The notes under the pieces: model-generated
Database searches by the model: none
Seen by the model: the letters and a program-made list of their open reading frames with translations, nothing else
Told to the model about the DNA's origin: nothing
Shown: positions 33,611 to 43,047 of the stretch, piece after piece
Layout of the letters: every line of letters begins with the position of its first letter
How positions within the stretch are numbered: position 1 is the first letter of the stretch
Made by a program: the position numbers and the translations under genes
Assembly: GCF_023336755.1 (NCBI RefSeq)
Contig: NZ_JALZWP010000002.1
Location: 62,001-126,000, forward strand
Source: Roseinatronobacter domitianus
Lineage (GTDB): Bacteria > Pseudomonadota > Alphaproteobacteria > Rhodobacterales > Rhodobacteraceae
Length of the DNA: 64,000 bases
Direction: 5' to 3'

Positions 33611-34777
33611 ATGACACAACTGGGCAACATGCGCCGCGCGCAATCCTCCCAAACGGATACCGGCGCAGCGATTGCCGAGGTGTTGACGGGGCTTGCCCCC
33701 GCCGATCTGGCGCTTGTGGTGCTGTTCGTGGGCGACGGGCATGACCTGCCGCGTATTGAAGAAGCGCTGGCCGAATTGCCGGACTCTGTTCAGGTGATGG
33801 GCTGCACCACCGCAGGCGAAATCGGAAAAGGCGGCTATCTGGATCATAGCATCACCGCACTTGGCCTGCCGCGCAACCTGTTCCGTGTGGCGGTGGGGTA
33901 TGTTGCATCCCTGCGCAACTTCGACCCCGAACGCGCCCGTGCCATGGCCTTTGATCTGCGTGCCGGGCTGACATTCTCGACCGCCGATTGGGCGACCGAG
34001 GTTGCGTTCCTTCTGACCGATGGGCTGTCCCTGATGGAAGACCAGCTTGTCTGGACCTTGTCCGAAGCACTTGGGCAAAGCCCGCTTGTGGGCGGCTCGG
34101 CGGGGGACGGGTTGCGCTTTGGCCAGACCTTCGTGCTGGTAGAGCGCCGCTTTCGCACCGATGCTGCTGTGCTGGCCGTGCTACGCACGCCTTGCACCGT
34201 GACAGCCTTCCGCTTCGACCATCTGGAACCGACCGCCCAGCGTATGGTTGTGACGCAAGCAGATCCGGCACAAAGACTGGTGATCGAGATCAACGGGATG
34301 CCGGCCGGACCGGAATATGCCCGCATCTTGGGAAAAGACCCCAGCCAGCTTTCACCTTTCATTTTCGCTGCGAACCCGGTCGTGTCGAAAGTCGGCGATA
34401 CACATCATGTGCTGGCCATACAGCGTGTCGAACCGGACGGCACCTTGCGTTTCTTCTCGGCCATTGAACGCGGGCTGGTGCTGCGGTTAGCGCAGAGCAC
34501 AGACCTTGTGGCGCATCTTGACCGCGCGCTAAACGGACTGCGCGTCGGGGGGACCGCGCCCGACATTCTGGCCTGCGACTGTATTCTGCGCCGGTTGGAA
34601 GCTGAAAACACTCAGACAGCACGCGCGGTTTCAGAGGTTCTGGACCGCCACGGCGTCACCGGGTTCAACACCTATGGCGAACAGTTCAACATGGTGCATG
34701 TCAACCAGACCTTTACGGGCTTTGCCTTTTACCCGCCCAATTCGGGTGACGACCTGGCCACCTACGGGGGGGAGTGA
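33611..34777 (+). CDS. FIST-domain sensor protein, NosP-like
   Basis: A 388-residue cytosolic protein with FIST N (about 35-225: VVLFVGDGHDLPRIEEAL, MGCTTAGEIGKGGY, GGSAGDGLRF) and FIST C (about 225-385: VIEINGMPAGPEYARILG, ending GFNTYGEQFNMVHVNQTFTG). In Pseudomonas a FIST protein, NosP, binds heme, senses nitric oxide and inhibits the co-transcribed hybrid kinase NahK. The same gene pair with overlapping stop and start (TGATG at 34775) is seen here. Several His residues (204, 265/266, 302, 363) could serve as heme ligand, but heme binding is not shown by sequence alone. ATG 33611 follows AGGGGG; an upstream TTG (33554) is unlikely. Confidence 0.8.
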   Translation: MTQLGNMRRAQSSQTDTGAAIAEVLTGLAPADLALVVLFVGDGHDLPRIEEALAELPDSVQVMGCTTAGEIGKGGYLDHSITALGLPRNLFRVAVGYVASLRNFDPERARAMAFDLRAGLTFSTADWATEVAFLLTDGLSLMEDQLVWTLSEALGQSPLVGGSAGDGLRFGQTFVLVERRFRTDAAVLAVLRTPCTVTAFRFDHLEPTAQRMVVTQADPAQRLVIEINGMPAGPEYARILGKDPSQLSPFIFAANPVVSKVGDTHHVLAIQRVEPDGTLRFFSAIERGLVLRLAQSTDLVAHLDRALNGLRVGGTAPDILACDCILRRLEAENTQTARAVSEVLDRHGVTGFNTYGEQFNMVHVNQTFTGFAFYPPNSGDDLATYGGE

Positions 34778-37044
34778 TGCTGGAAGATCTGGTCGATCCC
34801 GCGCTGCCGATGGCCGAACAGAATGCCCGCCTGCGCGCTATTCTGGCCGCGCTGATGGACCGCGCCGAACGCGGACAGATGCCAAGTCGTCCAATGGGCC
34901 AGTTGTCGCATGTCGTGGCGCTGGAACAGCAGGTCCGCGCCCGCACGCGTGACCTGGCCGAAACGCTCGACAAATTGCGGATGACGCATGCCCGCCTGTC
35001 GCAGGCTGAACGCGATGCGGTCAGCGCGCGCAACAGCTTGGTTGATGCGCTAGAAGCCATGGGCGAAGGCTTCGCCATGTTCGATGCCCGCGACTGCCTG
35101 ACACTCTGGAACAGTCAGTTCTGTGCCGCGCTGCCTGACATACGCGCACAGCTTTCCGCCGGATTGCCGTTCCGCGATTATGTGCGCATGGTGTCGGATA
35201 GCGACGAAATCGACCTGACAACTGCAACCGAGCGGCGTGAGTGGTCGCTGAAGCGCCTGCAAAGCCACACCCGCCGCAATGCCAACTTCACCGTCCCGCT
35301 TATCGGCGATCACTGGTTACAGGTCAGCGAACAGAGGATGATTTCGGGCGGAACCGCCGTGATCCAGACCGATGTGACCGCCATGGTGCGCACCGGACGG
35401 CTGGAACGCGAAAAGCTGCTGGACGAACAAGCGCAGATGGTGCGCGCCACGCTCGACCATATTGACCAGGCCGTTCTGATCTTTGATGCAAAAGCCCGGC
35501 TTGCGGGTTGGAACCGTCGCTTGCGCGAAGTTTTCGCCCCGCCCAGCGCGCTTCTGGCCAGCGGCACACCCTTTGCCCAAGTCCTGAATGACCTGATGCG
35601 CCGCCGCCAATTGGGACGCGGTAATATCCGGCAGCTTTTGACCGATTGGGTGAATGGCCCGGCGTTCCGCCCTTCATTGGCGCTGGATATCGTGCAAGAG
35701 GACGGGACAGAGTTGCATCTGTCGGCACAGGCCATGCCCGACCGAGGGTTCGTGATTTCCTTCAATGACCTTACAGCCGAACGTCGCGCCATTGCCGAAA
35801 TGCACCGGCTGAACGAAACGCTTGAAGCCCGCGTGCAAGCGCGCACGGTCGAACTGGTCGCCGCACGCGATGCTGCGGAACGGGCGAATGCCAGCAAATC
35901 ACGCTTCGTGGCAAGTGCCAGCCATGACCTGCTGCAACCGCTGAACGCGGCCAAGCTGTTCCTGTCGTCGCTCGCCGCGCTAAAGAATACGCCGACGCAG
36001 ACCCGGCTGATCGACCGCGTGCAAAGTGCATTCACCAGCGTCGAGGATATTCTGGGCGCATTGCTGGACCTGTCGAAATTCGACATCGGTGCGGCGCGCG
36101 CGCGGGTCGATACTGTGCCTCTTGGACCGCTCTTTGCGCGGTTGCGGGACGAATTCCAACCGATGGCTGATCGGCGCGGTTTGGACTTGGTTGTCATGCC
36201 CTGCGCGCTGAACGTGCAAAGCGATCCGGTTTATCTGAAACGCATCTTGCAGAACCTTGTGTCCAATGCCCTGCGGTATACAGAGCGCGGGCGCGTGCTG
36301 CTGGGCGCGCGCCGCTGCGGCCCCGACCTGCGGCTAGAGGTATTGGATACAGGGCCGGGGATTCCGCCCGACAAGCAGGCCGAGATTTTCAAGGAATTCA
36401 CCCGGCTGAACCCGAATGCCGAAACCGGCATGGGGCTTGGGTTGGCAATTGTCGAACAGGCTTGCGCCTTGCTGGAGCATCCGCTGTCGCTACGCTCTCG
36501 GCCTGGCCACGGCACCGTTTTTTCCCTGCGCGTCCCGCTTGCCCCGGACCCGGTCGCGCTGCCGCCTCAGCGCCCAGCCCCCGAAACCCAGCCCGGTTTA
36601 CTGTCGGACATGCTGGTTCTGGTGATCGAGAATGATGCAACAAGCCGCCGCGCCCTGATGGGAAAACTAGAGGATTGGGGCGCAAGCCCGATAGAGGCCG
36701 CCTCTCTTGCTGACGCGCGCGTGCAGATCACAGAGCTTGGCCTAGCGCCCGATGTTATCATGGCCGACCACCAGCTGGACGGTGGCGCAACCGGGCTACA
36801 GGCAATCGCAGCCTTACGCGCAGAGCATGGTGAGATCCCCGCGATTCTGGTGACTGCCGATCATGGTCCGGCCTTGGCAGAGCAAGCCGAAACGGCAGGC
36901 GTTCTGCTCATGACGAAACCTCTTGCCCTGCACCGACTGCGCAGAGTGTTACAGCAAACTCCGCAGTTGCGCGGCGCTCAGATCAAACACTTCACCCAAG
37001 CAACGCCCGGCGATCACAGCTTTTGGCTACGCCCAGAGGATTAA
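34777..37044 (+). CDS. PAS-containing hybrid histidine kinase, NahK/ErcS'-like
   Basis: A 755-residue soluble hybrid kinase with no membrane helix. An N-terminal coiled coil (about 40-85) and two PAS-like domains (about 84-205 and 215-335) are joined by a helix. HisKA has an atypical H-box ASHDLLQPLNAAKLF with phospho-His H383. HATPase motifs are LQNLVSNALRYT, DTGPGIPP and GMGLGLAI. The receiver domain (about 612-728) has E618-D620, D664 and K714. The ATG overlaps the FIST stop; a GTG 3 bases earlier is also possible. The soluble layout suggests that the FIST protein provides the signal and that the NarL-type regulator upstream is an output. Confidence 0.85.
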   Translation: MLEDLVDPALPMAEQNARLRAILAALMDRAERGQMPSRPMGQLSHVVALEQQVRARTRDLAETLDKLRMTHARLSQAERDAVSARNSLVDALEAMGEGFAMFDARDCLTLWNSQFCAALPDIRAQLSAGLPFRDYVRMVSDSDEIDLTTATERREWSLKRLQSHTRRNANFTVPLIGDHWLQVSEQRMISGGTAVIQTDVTAMVRTGRLEREKLLDEQAQMVRATLDHIDQAVLIFDAKARLAGWNRRLREVFAPPSALLASGTPFAQVLNDLMRRRQLGRGNIRQLLTDWVNGPAFRPSLALDIVQEDGTELHLSAQAMPDRGFVISFNDLTAERRAIAEMHRLNETLEARVQARTVELVAARDAAERANASKSRFVASASHDLLQPLNAAKLFLSSLAALKNTPTQTRLIDRVQSAFTSVEDILGALLDLSKFDIGAARARVDTVPLGPLFARLRDEFQPMADRRGLDLVVMPCALNVQSDPVYLKRILQNLVSNALRYTERGRVLLGARRCGPDLRLEVLDTGPGIPPDKQAEIFKEFTRLNPNAETGMGLGLAIVEQACALLEHPLSLRSRPGHGTVFSLRVPLAPDPVALPPQRPAPETQPGLLSDMLVLVIENDATSRRALMGKLEDWGASPIEAASLADARVQITELGLAPDVIMADHQLDGGATGLQAIAALRAEHGEIPAILVTADHGPALAEQAETAGVLLMTKPLALHRLRRVLQQTPQLRGAQIKHFTQATPGDHSFWLRPED

Positions 37045-38216
37045 AGCGCGCGCAACAAGGCCGGTGTCGGCCAACCATCGGCGGGAAGGCCAAGCTGCGC
37101 CTGTATATCCTGCACAGCGGCGCGGGTGTTGGCACCAAGGATGCCATCGACCGCGCCCACATCAAAACCGCGCGCTGCAAGTCTGGTTTGCAAATCGCGC
37201 ATTTGATCCTGGTTCAGCCCCTGTTCCGGGTTGCCCGCTTGATAGACTGGCGCCCCTGTCAGCCGCGTTGCGAAATACGCCGCCGTGGTGACGTAGATAA
37301 AACTCTGGTTCCACTCGAACAGGGTGACGAAATTGTCAAACACCATGAAAGCCGGACCGCGATGCCCTTGCGGCACAATGATAGAGGCTTGCAAATTGCC
37401 CGAAGGCAGGCTGCCATGCGTGGGCCGAATACCAAGGCTCTGCCAGTCGGAGACGCTCATCCGGGTGCGCAGGCCGGTTTGGGTCAGATCCAGCCCTTGC
37501 GGCAGCGTGACCTCATGCATCCATGGTTCATTCGCCCGCCAGCCCTTGGCTTGCAACATGGACGCGCCCGACATGATCGAATCCGCCTGCGATGTTTTCA
37601 GCGTGATCTGTCCATCGCCATCACCATCCACCGCATGGTTGATGATGTCGGACGGCAGTTTCTGCACCATCCCGATTTCACCCGCCCAGGCGCCGGTCAT
37701 GGTGCGGGGGTCCAGATCGCCCCGCCGGTGCATTTCCAGCGCGGCGAAAACCTGCGGGCGGAACAAGTCCGGGCGGCGGCAATCATGCGCCAGCGTGACA
37801 AGCGCATTCACGGTGTTGAAATCGCCCTGCACAGCACCGAAATCGGTCTCGAAAGCCCAGAAGGACAGCAGGATGCCGGGGTTCACGCCGAACTGACGCT
37901 GTGCCGCGTCAAAGATGGACCGATAGCGATCATAATTGCGGATGCCGTTGTTCAACCGGTTCTGCGAAATCAGCGCGCGCGAAAAATCTAGAAACGGCCG
38001 TTGGAAAATCCCCTGCCGCCGGTCGGCATTGATGACGGCTTGATCGCGCTGAACATTGGCGAAGAACCGATCGACCAGCCCGCGGTCATAGCCCATGCTT
38101 ACAGCTTCGCTTTTCAACCCGCCGACAAAACCGCCGAAATCGCCGCCGCAGCTTTGCGACTGGGCCGGACCGGCCATCAGTGTTGCCGCAATCGCGAGTG
38201 TCTTGAAAAAACGCAT
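37041..38216 (-). CDS. Lytic murein transglycosylase, MltB family
   Basis: Cleaves peptidoglycan glycan strands in the periplasm, forming 1,6-anhydro ends. The 391-residue product has a signal peptide (about 1-20, ending PAQSQ) and an SLT_2/MltB catalytic domain with Glu123 in FWAFETDFGAVQGDFN. A C-terminal PG_binding_1 domain is present (about 328-391: LQTRLAARGFDVGAVDGILG). There is no lipobox, so it is a soluble periplasmic form. It is convergent with the hybrid kinase, with 4 bp of overlap at the stops. Confidence 0.9.
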   Translation of the reverse strand: MRFFKTLAIAATLMAGPAQSQSCGGDFGGFVGGLKSEAVSMGYDRGLVDRFFANVQRDQAVINADRRQGIFQRPFLDFSRALISQNRLNNGIRNYDRYRSIFDAAQRQFGVNPGILLSFWAFETDFGAVQGDFNTVNALVTLAHDCRRPDLFRPQVFAALEMHRRGDLDPRTMTGAWAGEIGMVQKLPSDIINHAVDGDGDGQITLKTSQADSIMSGASMLQAKGWRANEPWMHEVTLPQGLDLTQTGLRTRMSVSDWQSLGIRPTHGSLPSGNLQASIIVPQGHRGPAFMVFDNFVTLFEWNQSFIYVTTAAYFATRLTGAPVYQAGNPEQGLNQDQMRDLQTRLAARGFDVGAVDGILGANTRAAVQDIQAQLGLPADGWPTPALLRAL

Positions 38217-38279
38217 ATCTGCTCCATGGCTAAATTTTGACCAAAGACTAACGGATACGGTGCCTTATGGGAATCGTAA

Positions 38280-38675
38280 TTACACAACACCCAGCAAAAC
38301 TGCCGCCACAAAACCGCCGGTTGCAAGCAGCATAAGCCCAACCGCAAGCGATCCAAGGTCTTTGACATTCTTGGCCATCTGCGACCATTCGGGCGACAGG
38401 TGGTCTGCCAGCTCTTCCAGCGCCGTATTGATTGCCTCTGTCGCCAGCACCAGCACAAACAATAACCCGACGACCAGCCAATGCCACGGCTCTGCCCCCT
38501 GCAAGGCGAACACCACGGCGACAATGCCCGCGCCGACAATCTCTAGCCGTGCGGCCGTTTCACACCACAAACGGCGCAGCCCCGCCATGGAATAGCCCGC
38601 AGCGTCCACAATATGCAGCAGGCCGCTGCGCGGTCGAACCAGCCTTGGGTCTTTGTCCTTGTCAGGCTGAGTCAC
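38280..38675 (-). CDS. dgkA: Diacylglycerol kinase DgkA
   Basis: A small integral membrane kinase that phosphorylates diacylglycerol (or undecaprenol) with ATP. The 131-residue product has three hydrophobic helices and the signature EAINTALEELADH ... AKNVKDLGSLAV. The frame is open to 38744 inside the acetyltransferase gene. The GTG at 38675 lies 10 bp after that gene's stop and gives a normal DgkA length. The ribosome site (AAGG at about 13 bases) is not ideal, so the start is tentative. Confidence 0.87.
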   Translation of the reverse strand: MTQPDKDKDPRLVRPRSGLLHIVDAAGYSMAGLRRLWCETAARLEIVGAGIVAVVFALQGAEPWHWLVVGLLFVLVLATEAINTALEELADHLSPEWSQMAKNVKDLGSLAVGLMLLATGGFVAAVLLGVV

Positions 38676-38685
38676 GGTCTGTTCA

Positions 38686-39384
38686 TCACCTTGCCAAATA
38701 CCGATAGTGATAGCGCGTGACGACCTGCATTCCCGCCGCTTCATACAGCGCGCGCGCCGGGGCGTTGGCCTCTGTCACCGCCAGCGCCAGCCAGTCCGCG
38801 CCCTGCCCCTGCGCCCAATGTGCAGCGCCATGCAACATGGTGCGCGCGGCCCCTTGGCGGCGATAGGCAGGGGCAATTTCGACCGCATGCAACATCGCGA
38901 TCCCGTCATGGATGGCGCAGAACCCGCAGCCTACGGCGCGGTCGGACAAGCGCGCAATCAGGCCAGTCTTGGGGCCTGTCACACGGTCCATAACGGCCAG
39001 ACGTGCAGGGCCGATATCGCCGTCTGCCCAAATCTCGCGCATGATGGCCAAAGGCGGCCAGATGTCGAACAGGCTGACATGCGGCGGTTTCTGGGCCAGG
39101 TCGTCTACCGGCGCAGCATATATCAGCGTCGGATCAACCACGCTATAGCCAAGCGCGGCAAGGTCGGACTCTAGCGCTTCTTCACCAGGGCGCAGCATGG
39201 CCAAGGCGCCATCAGGCATCAGACCCGCAAGGTCAGCGGCACGGGCACCAGTTTCGGCGCTTGCGGCAGAGGCCCGCTTGCCACCACTCGCGCCATCGCG
39301 CAGCGTCCAGCCATCTTGCGACCATGCCCGCGCCGCTGGCCATGTCGCCGAAAGCGCGGCCATGCAAGCGTCAGGCCCGATCAT
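38686..39384 (-). CDS. GNAT family N-acetyltransferase
   Basis: A 232-residue acetyltransferase. The GNAT fold is in the C-terminal half, with the acetyl-CoA loop VEIAPAYRRQGAARTML and motif B ANAPARALYEAAGM. The N-terminal half (about 1-100) is less conserved. Its start overlaps the stop of the CinA-like gene (ATGA), so the two are coupled. The acceptor is unknown. Confidence 0.82.
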   Translation of the reverse strand: MIGPDACMAALSATWPAARAWSQDGWTLRDGASGGKRASAASAETGARAADLAGLMPDGALAMLRPGEEALESDLAALGYSVVDPTLIYAAPVDDLAQKPPHVSLFDIWPPLAIMREIWADGDIGPARLAVMDRVTGPKTGLIARLSDRAVGCGFCAIHDGIAMLHAVEIAPAYRRQGAARTMLHGAAHWAQGQGADWLALAVTEANAPARALYEAAGMQVVTRYHYRYLAR

Positions 39385-40112
39385 GCGGCAATTTCAGGGA
39401 AATGGGCGCATAATGCGACCATGACAGCATCAACCACCGCCTTGTCAGCCCCGCGCACCACCACGTTCACGGCAAAAGCGCCGTCACGCTGGAACGGATA
39501 GCTGCCGATGGACACATCCGGGTGCGCTTTTGCCAGATCGGACAAAGCACTTGCGATTTCGCCTTCGCCCCGGTGGATGCACAAAGTCTGGCTGTACAGC
39601 GCCGCGCCACCTTGCAGCCCCGGCAGAACAGACGCGACCATCGCCTGAAACACCGCTGGCACGCCCGCCATGACATGGACATTGCCAAGCGTGAAACCGG
39701 GGGCGGATGACACAGGGTTTTCTATCAGTGCCGCGCTATCGGGGATGCGCGCCATGCGCAGACGGGCGGCGTTCAGCTCTAGCCCCGTGCGCTGGTAATG
39801 CGCGGCCAGAATGGCGCGGGCATCGTCGCGCACGTCAATGCCCACGTCGAACGCCTCTGCCACGGCATCTGCGGTGATGTCGTCATGCGTGGGGCCAATC
39901 CCGCCAGAGGTGAAGACGTGGTCATAGTCAGCGCGCAGCGCATTTAGCGCCGCGACGATACGCGGGGCTTTGTCGGATACGATTCGCACCTCTTCAAGGT
40001 CGATGCCGACCCTCGCCAACTCTCCCGCAAGGTAATGCATATTTGCATCGCGGGTGCGGCCCGAGAGGATTTCATCGCCAATCACGAGCATGGCAGCGGT
40101 AGGGTTCGACAT
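39381..40112 (-). CDS. CinA-like molybdopterin-binding domain protein
   Basis: A 243-residue protein consisting of the MoCF_biosynth/CinA N-terminal domain only: AMLVIGDEILSGRTRDAN, VFTSGGIGPTHDDITADAVA, and VHVMAGVPAVFQAMV. The C-terminal CinA amidohydrolase (NMN deamidase) domain is absent, so it is the short form often annotated as competence/damage-inducible protein A. In CinA proteins this domain carries ADP-ribose pyrophosphatase activity; whether it does here is not known. Confidence 0.85.
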   Translation of the reverse strand: MSNPTAAMLVIGDEILSGRTRDANMHYLAGELARVGIDLEEVRIVSDKAPRIVAALNALRADYDHVFTSGGIGPTHDDITADAVAEAFDVGIDVRDDARAILAAHYQRTGLELNAARLRMARIPDSAALIENPVSSAPGFTLGNVHVMAGVPAVFQAMVASVLPGLQGGAALYSQTLCIHRGEGEIASALSDLAKAHPDVSIGSYPFQRDGAFAVNVVVRGADKAVVDAVMVALCAHFPEIAA

Positions 40113-40173
40113 AGGCGCTCCTGCGGTTGCGGTTCGTGCCAGATATACTTGGCCTTACGCGGGTTTCAAACTG

Positions 40174-41313
40174 TCAGCGCGCATCCTCCATGATCCGCGC
40201 CAAACTGTCTTCATCTAATGCGACGGGGTTGGCCTTCATCGAGGATGACGTTGCAGCCATGCGGGCCGCCTCGGCGCGGCGTGCGGCCGTCACGCCCTGT
40301 GCGTCCAGCCCCGGCAGACCGGCCTGCCTGGCCCATTCCGCCAAGGCGCGGAATGCGTCGGGGGCCGCGACCCCAAGTGCATGACCAATTTCCGTCTGGA
40401 CACGCGTGATCCGGTCAAGGGCCGCGCCAGACGCCCCGGCAGCATTTGCCACCAAGCCATGCGGCAACATCACGCCGCAAAGAGCACCATGCGCGGCATT
40501 CGACAACCCACCCAACGGCCCGGCTAAGCCATGCACAACACCAAGCCCCGCATTGGCCAGCGCCAGCCCACCGCATAGGCTGGTCAGGGCCATCTCATCG
40601 CGTGCGGCGGGGTCGTCGCCGTGCATCAGTCGGTCCAATGCCGTAAGCGCAGGGGCGATGCGCGGCAGGGTCAGCGAATCCGTCAACGGGTTGGCACGGG
40701 TGCTGATATACGGTTCGATCACCTGCGTGATCGCATCCAGACCAGAGGCAAGCGTCACAGCGCGTGGACAGCCATCGGTCAGGGCAGAATCGACAATCGC
40801 CATGCGGGGCAACATGCGCGCATCACGCAGACTGACCTTGCGCTGCGCATCCGGCACGGCAATGACCGCGTTGCGCGTCACCTCGGCGCCGGTTCCGGCG
40901 GTTGTGGGCAAGGCTGCAAAGGGCAAAGGGCTGGCATCTAATGGCAGCCCCTGTCCCACCACTTCCAGATGCTCCAGCACCGGGCGAGTGGCCGGAACAA
41001 GCGCGGCCAATGCTTTGCCCGCATCAATCACCGCACCGCCGCCCAAAGCGATCACCGCCTGCACGCCCTTTGCGCGGGCTTGATGCAACCCGGCCTCTAT
41101 CATCGGCAAGTCGGGCTCACCGGGAACGGCAAAACTGGACACGTCGCACCCCTGACGGACCAGCCCGTCACGCAACCAGTCGGCCCGCGTGGCATTTGCG
41201 CCATGCACCAGCAAGACACGCTGACCCAAGGCGGCCAAAGCGGGCATGGCGCGTGGCCCTTCGCCACGCCCGAACCTAATCTCTGTTGCGGTGGCAAAGG
41301 AAAAGACAGTCAT
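40174..41313 (-). CDS. Iron-containing (group III) alcohol dehydrogenase family protein
   Basis: A 379-residue NAD(P)-dependent dehydrogenase of the Fe-ADH fold. The N-terminal dinucleotide region has ALGGGAVIDAGKAL and PTTAGTGAEVTRNAV. The metal-binding C-terminal region has SGLDAITQVIEPYIS, then VVHGLAGPLGG and AAHGALCGVMLP. It could reduce maleylacetate or oxidise an alcohol; sequence does not decide. It sits 67 bp downstream of the amino acid ABC operon on the same strand. Confidence 0.85.
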   Translation of the reverse strand: MTVFSFATATEIRFGRGEGPRAMPALAALGQRVLLVHGANATRADWLRDGLVRQGCDVSSFAVPGEPDLPMIEAGLHQARAKGVQAVIALGGGAVIDAGKALAALVPATRPVLEHLEVVGQGLPLDASPLPFAALPTTAGTGAEVTRNAVIAVPDAQRKVSLRDARMLPRMAIVDSALTDGCPRAVTLASGLDAITQVIEPYISTRANPLTDSLTLPRIAPALTALDRLMHGDDPAARDEMALTSLCGGLALANAGLGVVHGLAGPLGGLSNAAHGALCGVMLPHGLVANAAGASGAALDRITRVQTEIGHALGVAAPDAFRALAEWARQAGLPGLDAQGVTAARRAEAARMAATSSSMKANPVALDEDSLARIMEDAR

Positions 41314-41380
41314 TTAAGCGGCTCCGTTCGGCAGTATCGGCCCCAACATGCGGCTTTCAGCCCGAAAGGCAAGACCACCC

Positions 41381-42124
41381 TCAATGCGCCAGAAGTTGAC
41401 CCAGAAACAACTTGGCGCGGTTTGTCCGAGGCGCGCTGAAGAATGCCTCTGGCGGGGCAGTCTCGACGATCTCGCCCTCATCCATGAACACAACGCGGTC
41501 GGCCACGCGCCGGGCAAAGCCCATTTCATGGGTCACGACGATCATCGTCATCCCATCGCGGGCCAGGGTTTCCATCACCTCCAGAACGCCCGCGATCATT
41601 TCCGGGTCAAGCGCCGAGGTTGGCTCGTCAAACAGCATGACGCGGGGTTGCATACACAAGGCGCGCGCAATCGCCACACGTTGTTGCTGCCCGCCCGAAA
41701 GCTGCGGTGGGTATTTGTCGGCCTGCTCGGAAATGCGGACCTTGTTCAGATACTCCATCGCCAAAGCGCGTGCGGCAGCACGGCCCATCCCACGATTGCG
41801 GATCGGGCCGATCGTCAGGTTGTCCAGAATGGTCATATGAGGGAACAAGTTGAAACTTTGAAACACCATGCCAACCTCGCGCCGGATGGCTTCGATCCCT
41901 TTCATGCCGGGCCGCACCTCTTGCCCCGCCACGCGAATGCTGCCCTGTTGGTGTCCTTCCAACTGGTTGATGCACCGGATCAGAGTGGATTTGCCCGACC
42001 CGGACGGGCCGCAAATGACAACTTTCTCGCCCTCGGCTACCGTCAAGCTGATGTCATAGAGTGCCGAGAAATCGTCATACCATTTGCACAGGCCGGAAAT
42101 CTCGACCAGCGGGGAAGGGGTCAT
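41381..42124 (-). CDS. Polar amino acid ABC transporter, ATP-binding protein
   Basis: A 247-residue ATPase of the polar amino acid uptake (HisP/GlnQ/AapP) family: Walker [11 protein letters not shown]-loop [13 protein letters not shown], signature [15 protein letters not shown], Walker [15 protein letters not shown]. The ATG at 42124 lies 11 bp after the upstream permease stop. The longer frame to 42232 overlaps the permease and is rejected. It is the last gene of a four-gene transporter operon. Confidence 0.93.
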   Translation of the reverse strand: MTPSPLVEISGLCKWYDDFSALYDISLTVAEGEKVVICGPSGSGKSTLIRCINQLEGHQQGSIRVAGQEVRPGMKGIEAIRREVGMVFQSFNLFPHMTILDNLTIGPIRNRGMGRAAARALAMEYLNKVRISEQADKYPPQLSGGQQQRVAIARALCMQPRVMLFDEPTSALDPEMIAGVLEVMETLARDGMTMIVVTHEMGFARRVADRVVFMDEGEIVETAPPEAFFSAPRTNRAKLFLGQLLAH

Positions 42125-42135
42125 TGGGAAAGCTC

Positions 42136-43041
42136 CTACCGGGTGCTGCGGCCTGCGCGGCGTTCCAGCCGGGCAAAGACAAAAGCGAAGAGGTAACACA
42201 GGGCGAAATACATCGCGGCGACAAGAATCCACGTCTCGAATGTCTTGCCGGTGGTGGCGGCAACTTCGGTCGCCAGAAAGGTCAATTCCTGCACCGAGAT
42301 CAGCGAAATGATCGCGCTATCCTTGATGAGCGTGATGAACTGACCCGCCAGCGGCGGCAGAATTTTGCGAATCGCCTGCGGAAAGATGATATCGCGCAAC
42401 AGGTTGCTACGCGACAAGCCGATGGCGCGCCCCGCTTCCCACTGCCCCTTGTCGATGGACTGGATGCCCGCGCGCACGATTTCGGTAATGTAGGCGGCCT
42501 CGAACAAGGCCAGACAGATCAGCCCGGACATGAAATTGGTAAACAGCGCTGGCTCGCCAAAAGCAAAGCGGAAAAAGGCGTTATCCACCCACGGGCTGTT
42601 GCGGTCGATATTGTCCATCCCCAAAGCCGGGAAAAGCTGGCTGGAAATGAAGAAATAGAAGATGAAAATGAACACCAATGGCGGAATATTGCGGATCAGT
42701 TCCACATAGGTGCGCGATATGATGCGCAGCGCCAGCGTGTCGCAGGTGCGCCAATAGCCCATGACCAAACCGATGATCGCCGCCAGAATGGTGCCCCAGA
42801 AGGCCAGCCGGATGGTTGTGAACAGACCTTGCAACAACAGGTTGCTGACCCATTGGCCGGTTTCCGCGTCTATCCGGGCAACAAAGCCCAGAACGCGCGA
42901 CCAGTCCCAGTTATAGACAAGGACAGAATTGACCCGCCACGCCACGAACACCACAGCCGCCAGGACAAGGCCAAACAGGGCCATGTCCAGCACCGTCAGA
43001 CGACGGGGCAGCTTGGGTGGAGGTGGGGCGCGGCGGGTCAA
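42136..43041 (-). CDS. Polar amino acid ABC transporter permease
   Basis: A 301-residue inner-membrane permease of the HisMQ family with about 5-6 helices and the EAA loop [23 protein letters not shown] that contacts the ATPase. The periplasmic loop before the first core helix is long (about 40-80). It begins 6 bp after the binding-protein stop. It pairs with the permease at 43895-44731 as a heterodimer. Confidence 0.9.
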   Translation of the reverse strand: MTRRAPPPPKLPRRLTVLDMALFGLVLAAVVFVAWRVNSVLVYNWDWSRVLGFVARIDAETGQWVSNLLLQGLFTTIRLAFWGTILAAIIGLVMGYWRTCDTLALRIISRTYVELIRNIPPLVFIFIFYFFISSQLFPALGMDNIDRNSPWVDNAFFRFAFGEPALFTNFMSGLICLALFEAAYITEIVRAGIQSIDKGQWEAGRAIGLSRSNLLRDIIFPQAIRKILPPLAGQFITLIKDSAIISLISVQELTFLATEVAATTGKTFETWILVAAMYFALCYLFAFVFARLERRAGRSTR

Positions 43042-43047
43042 AAGAGG

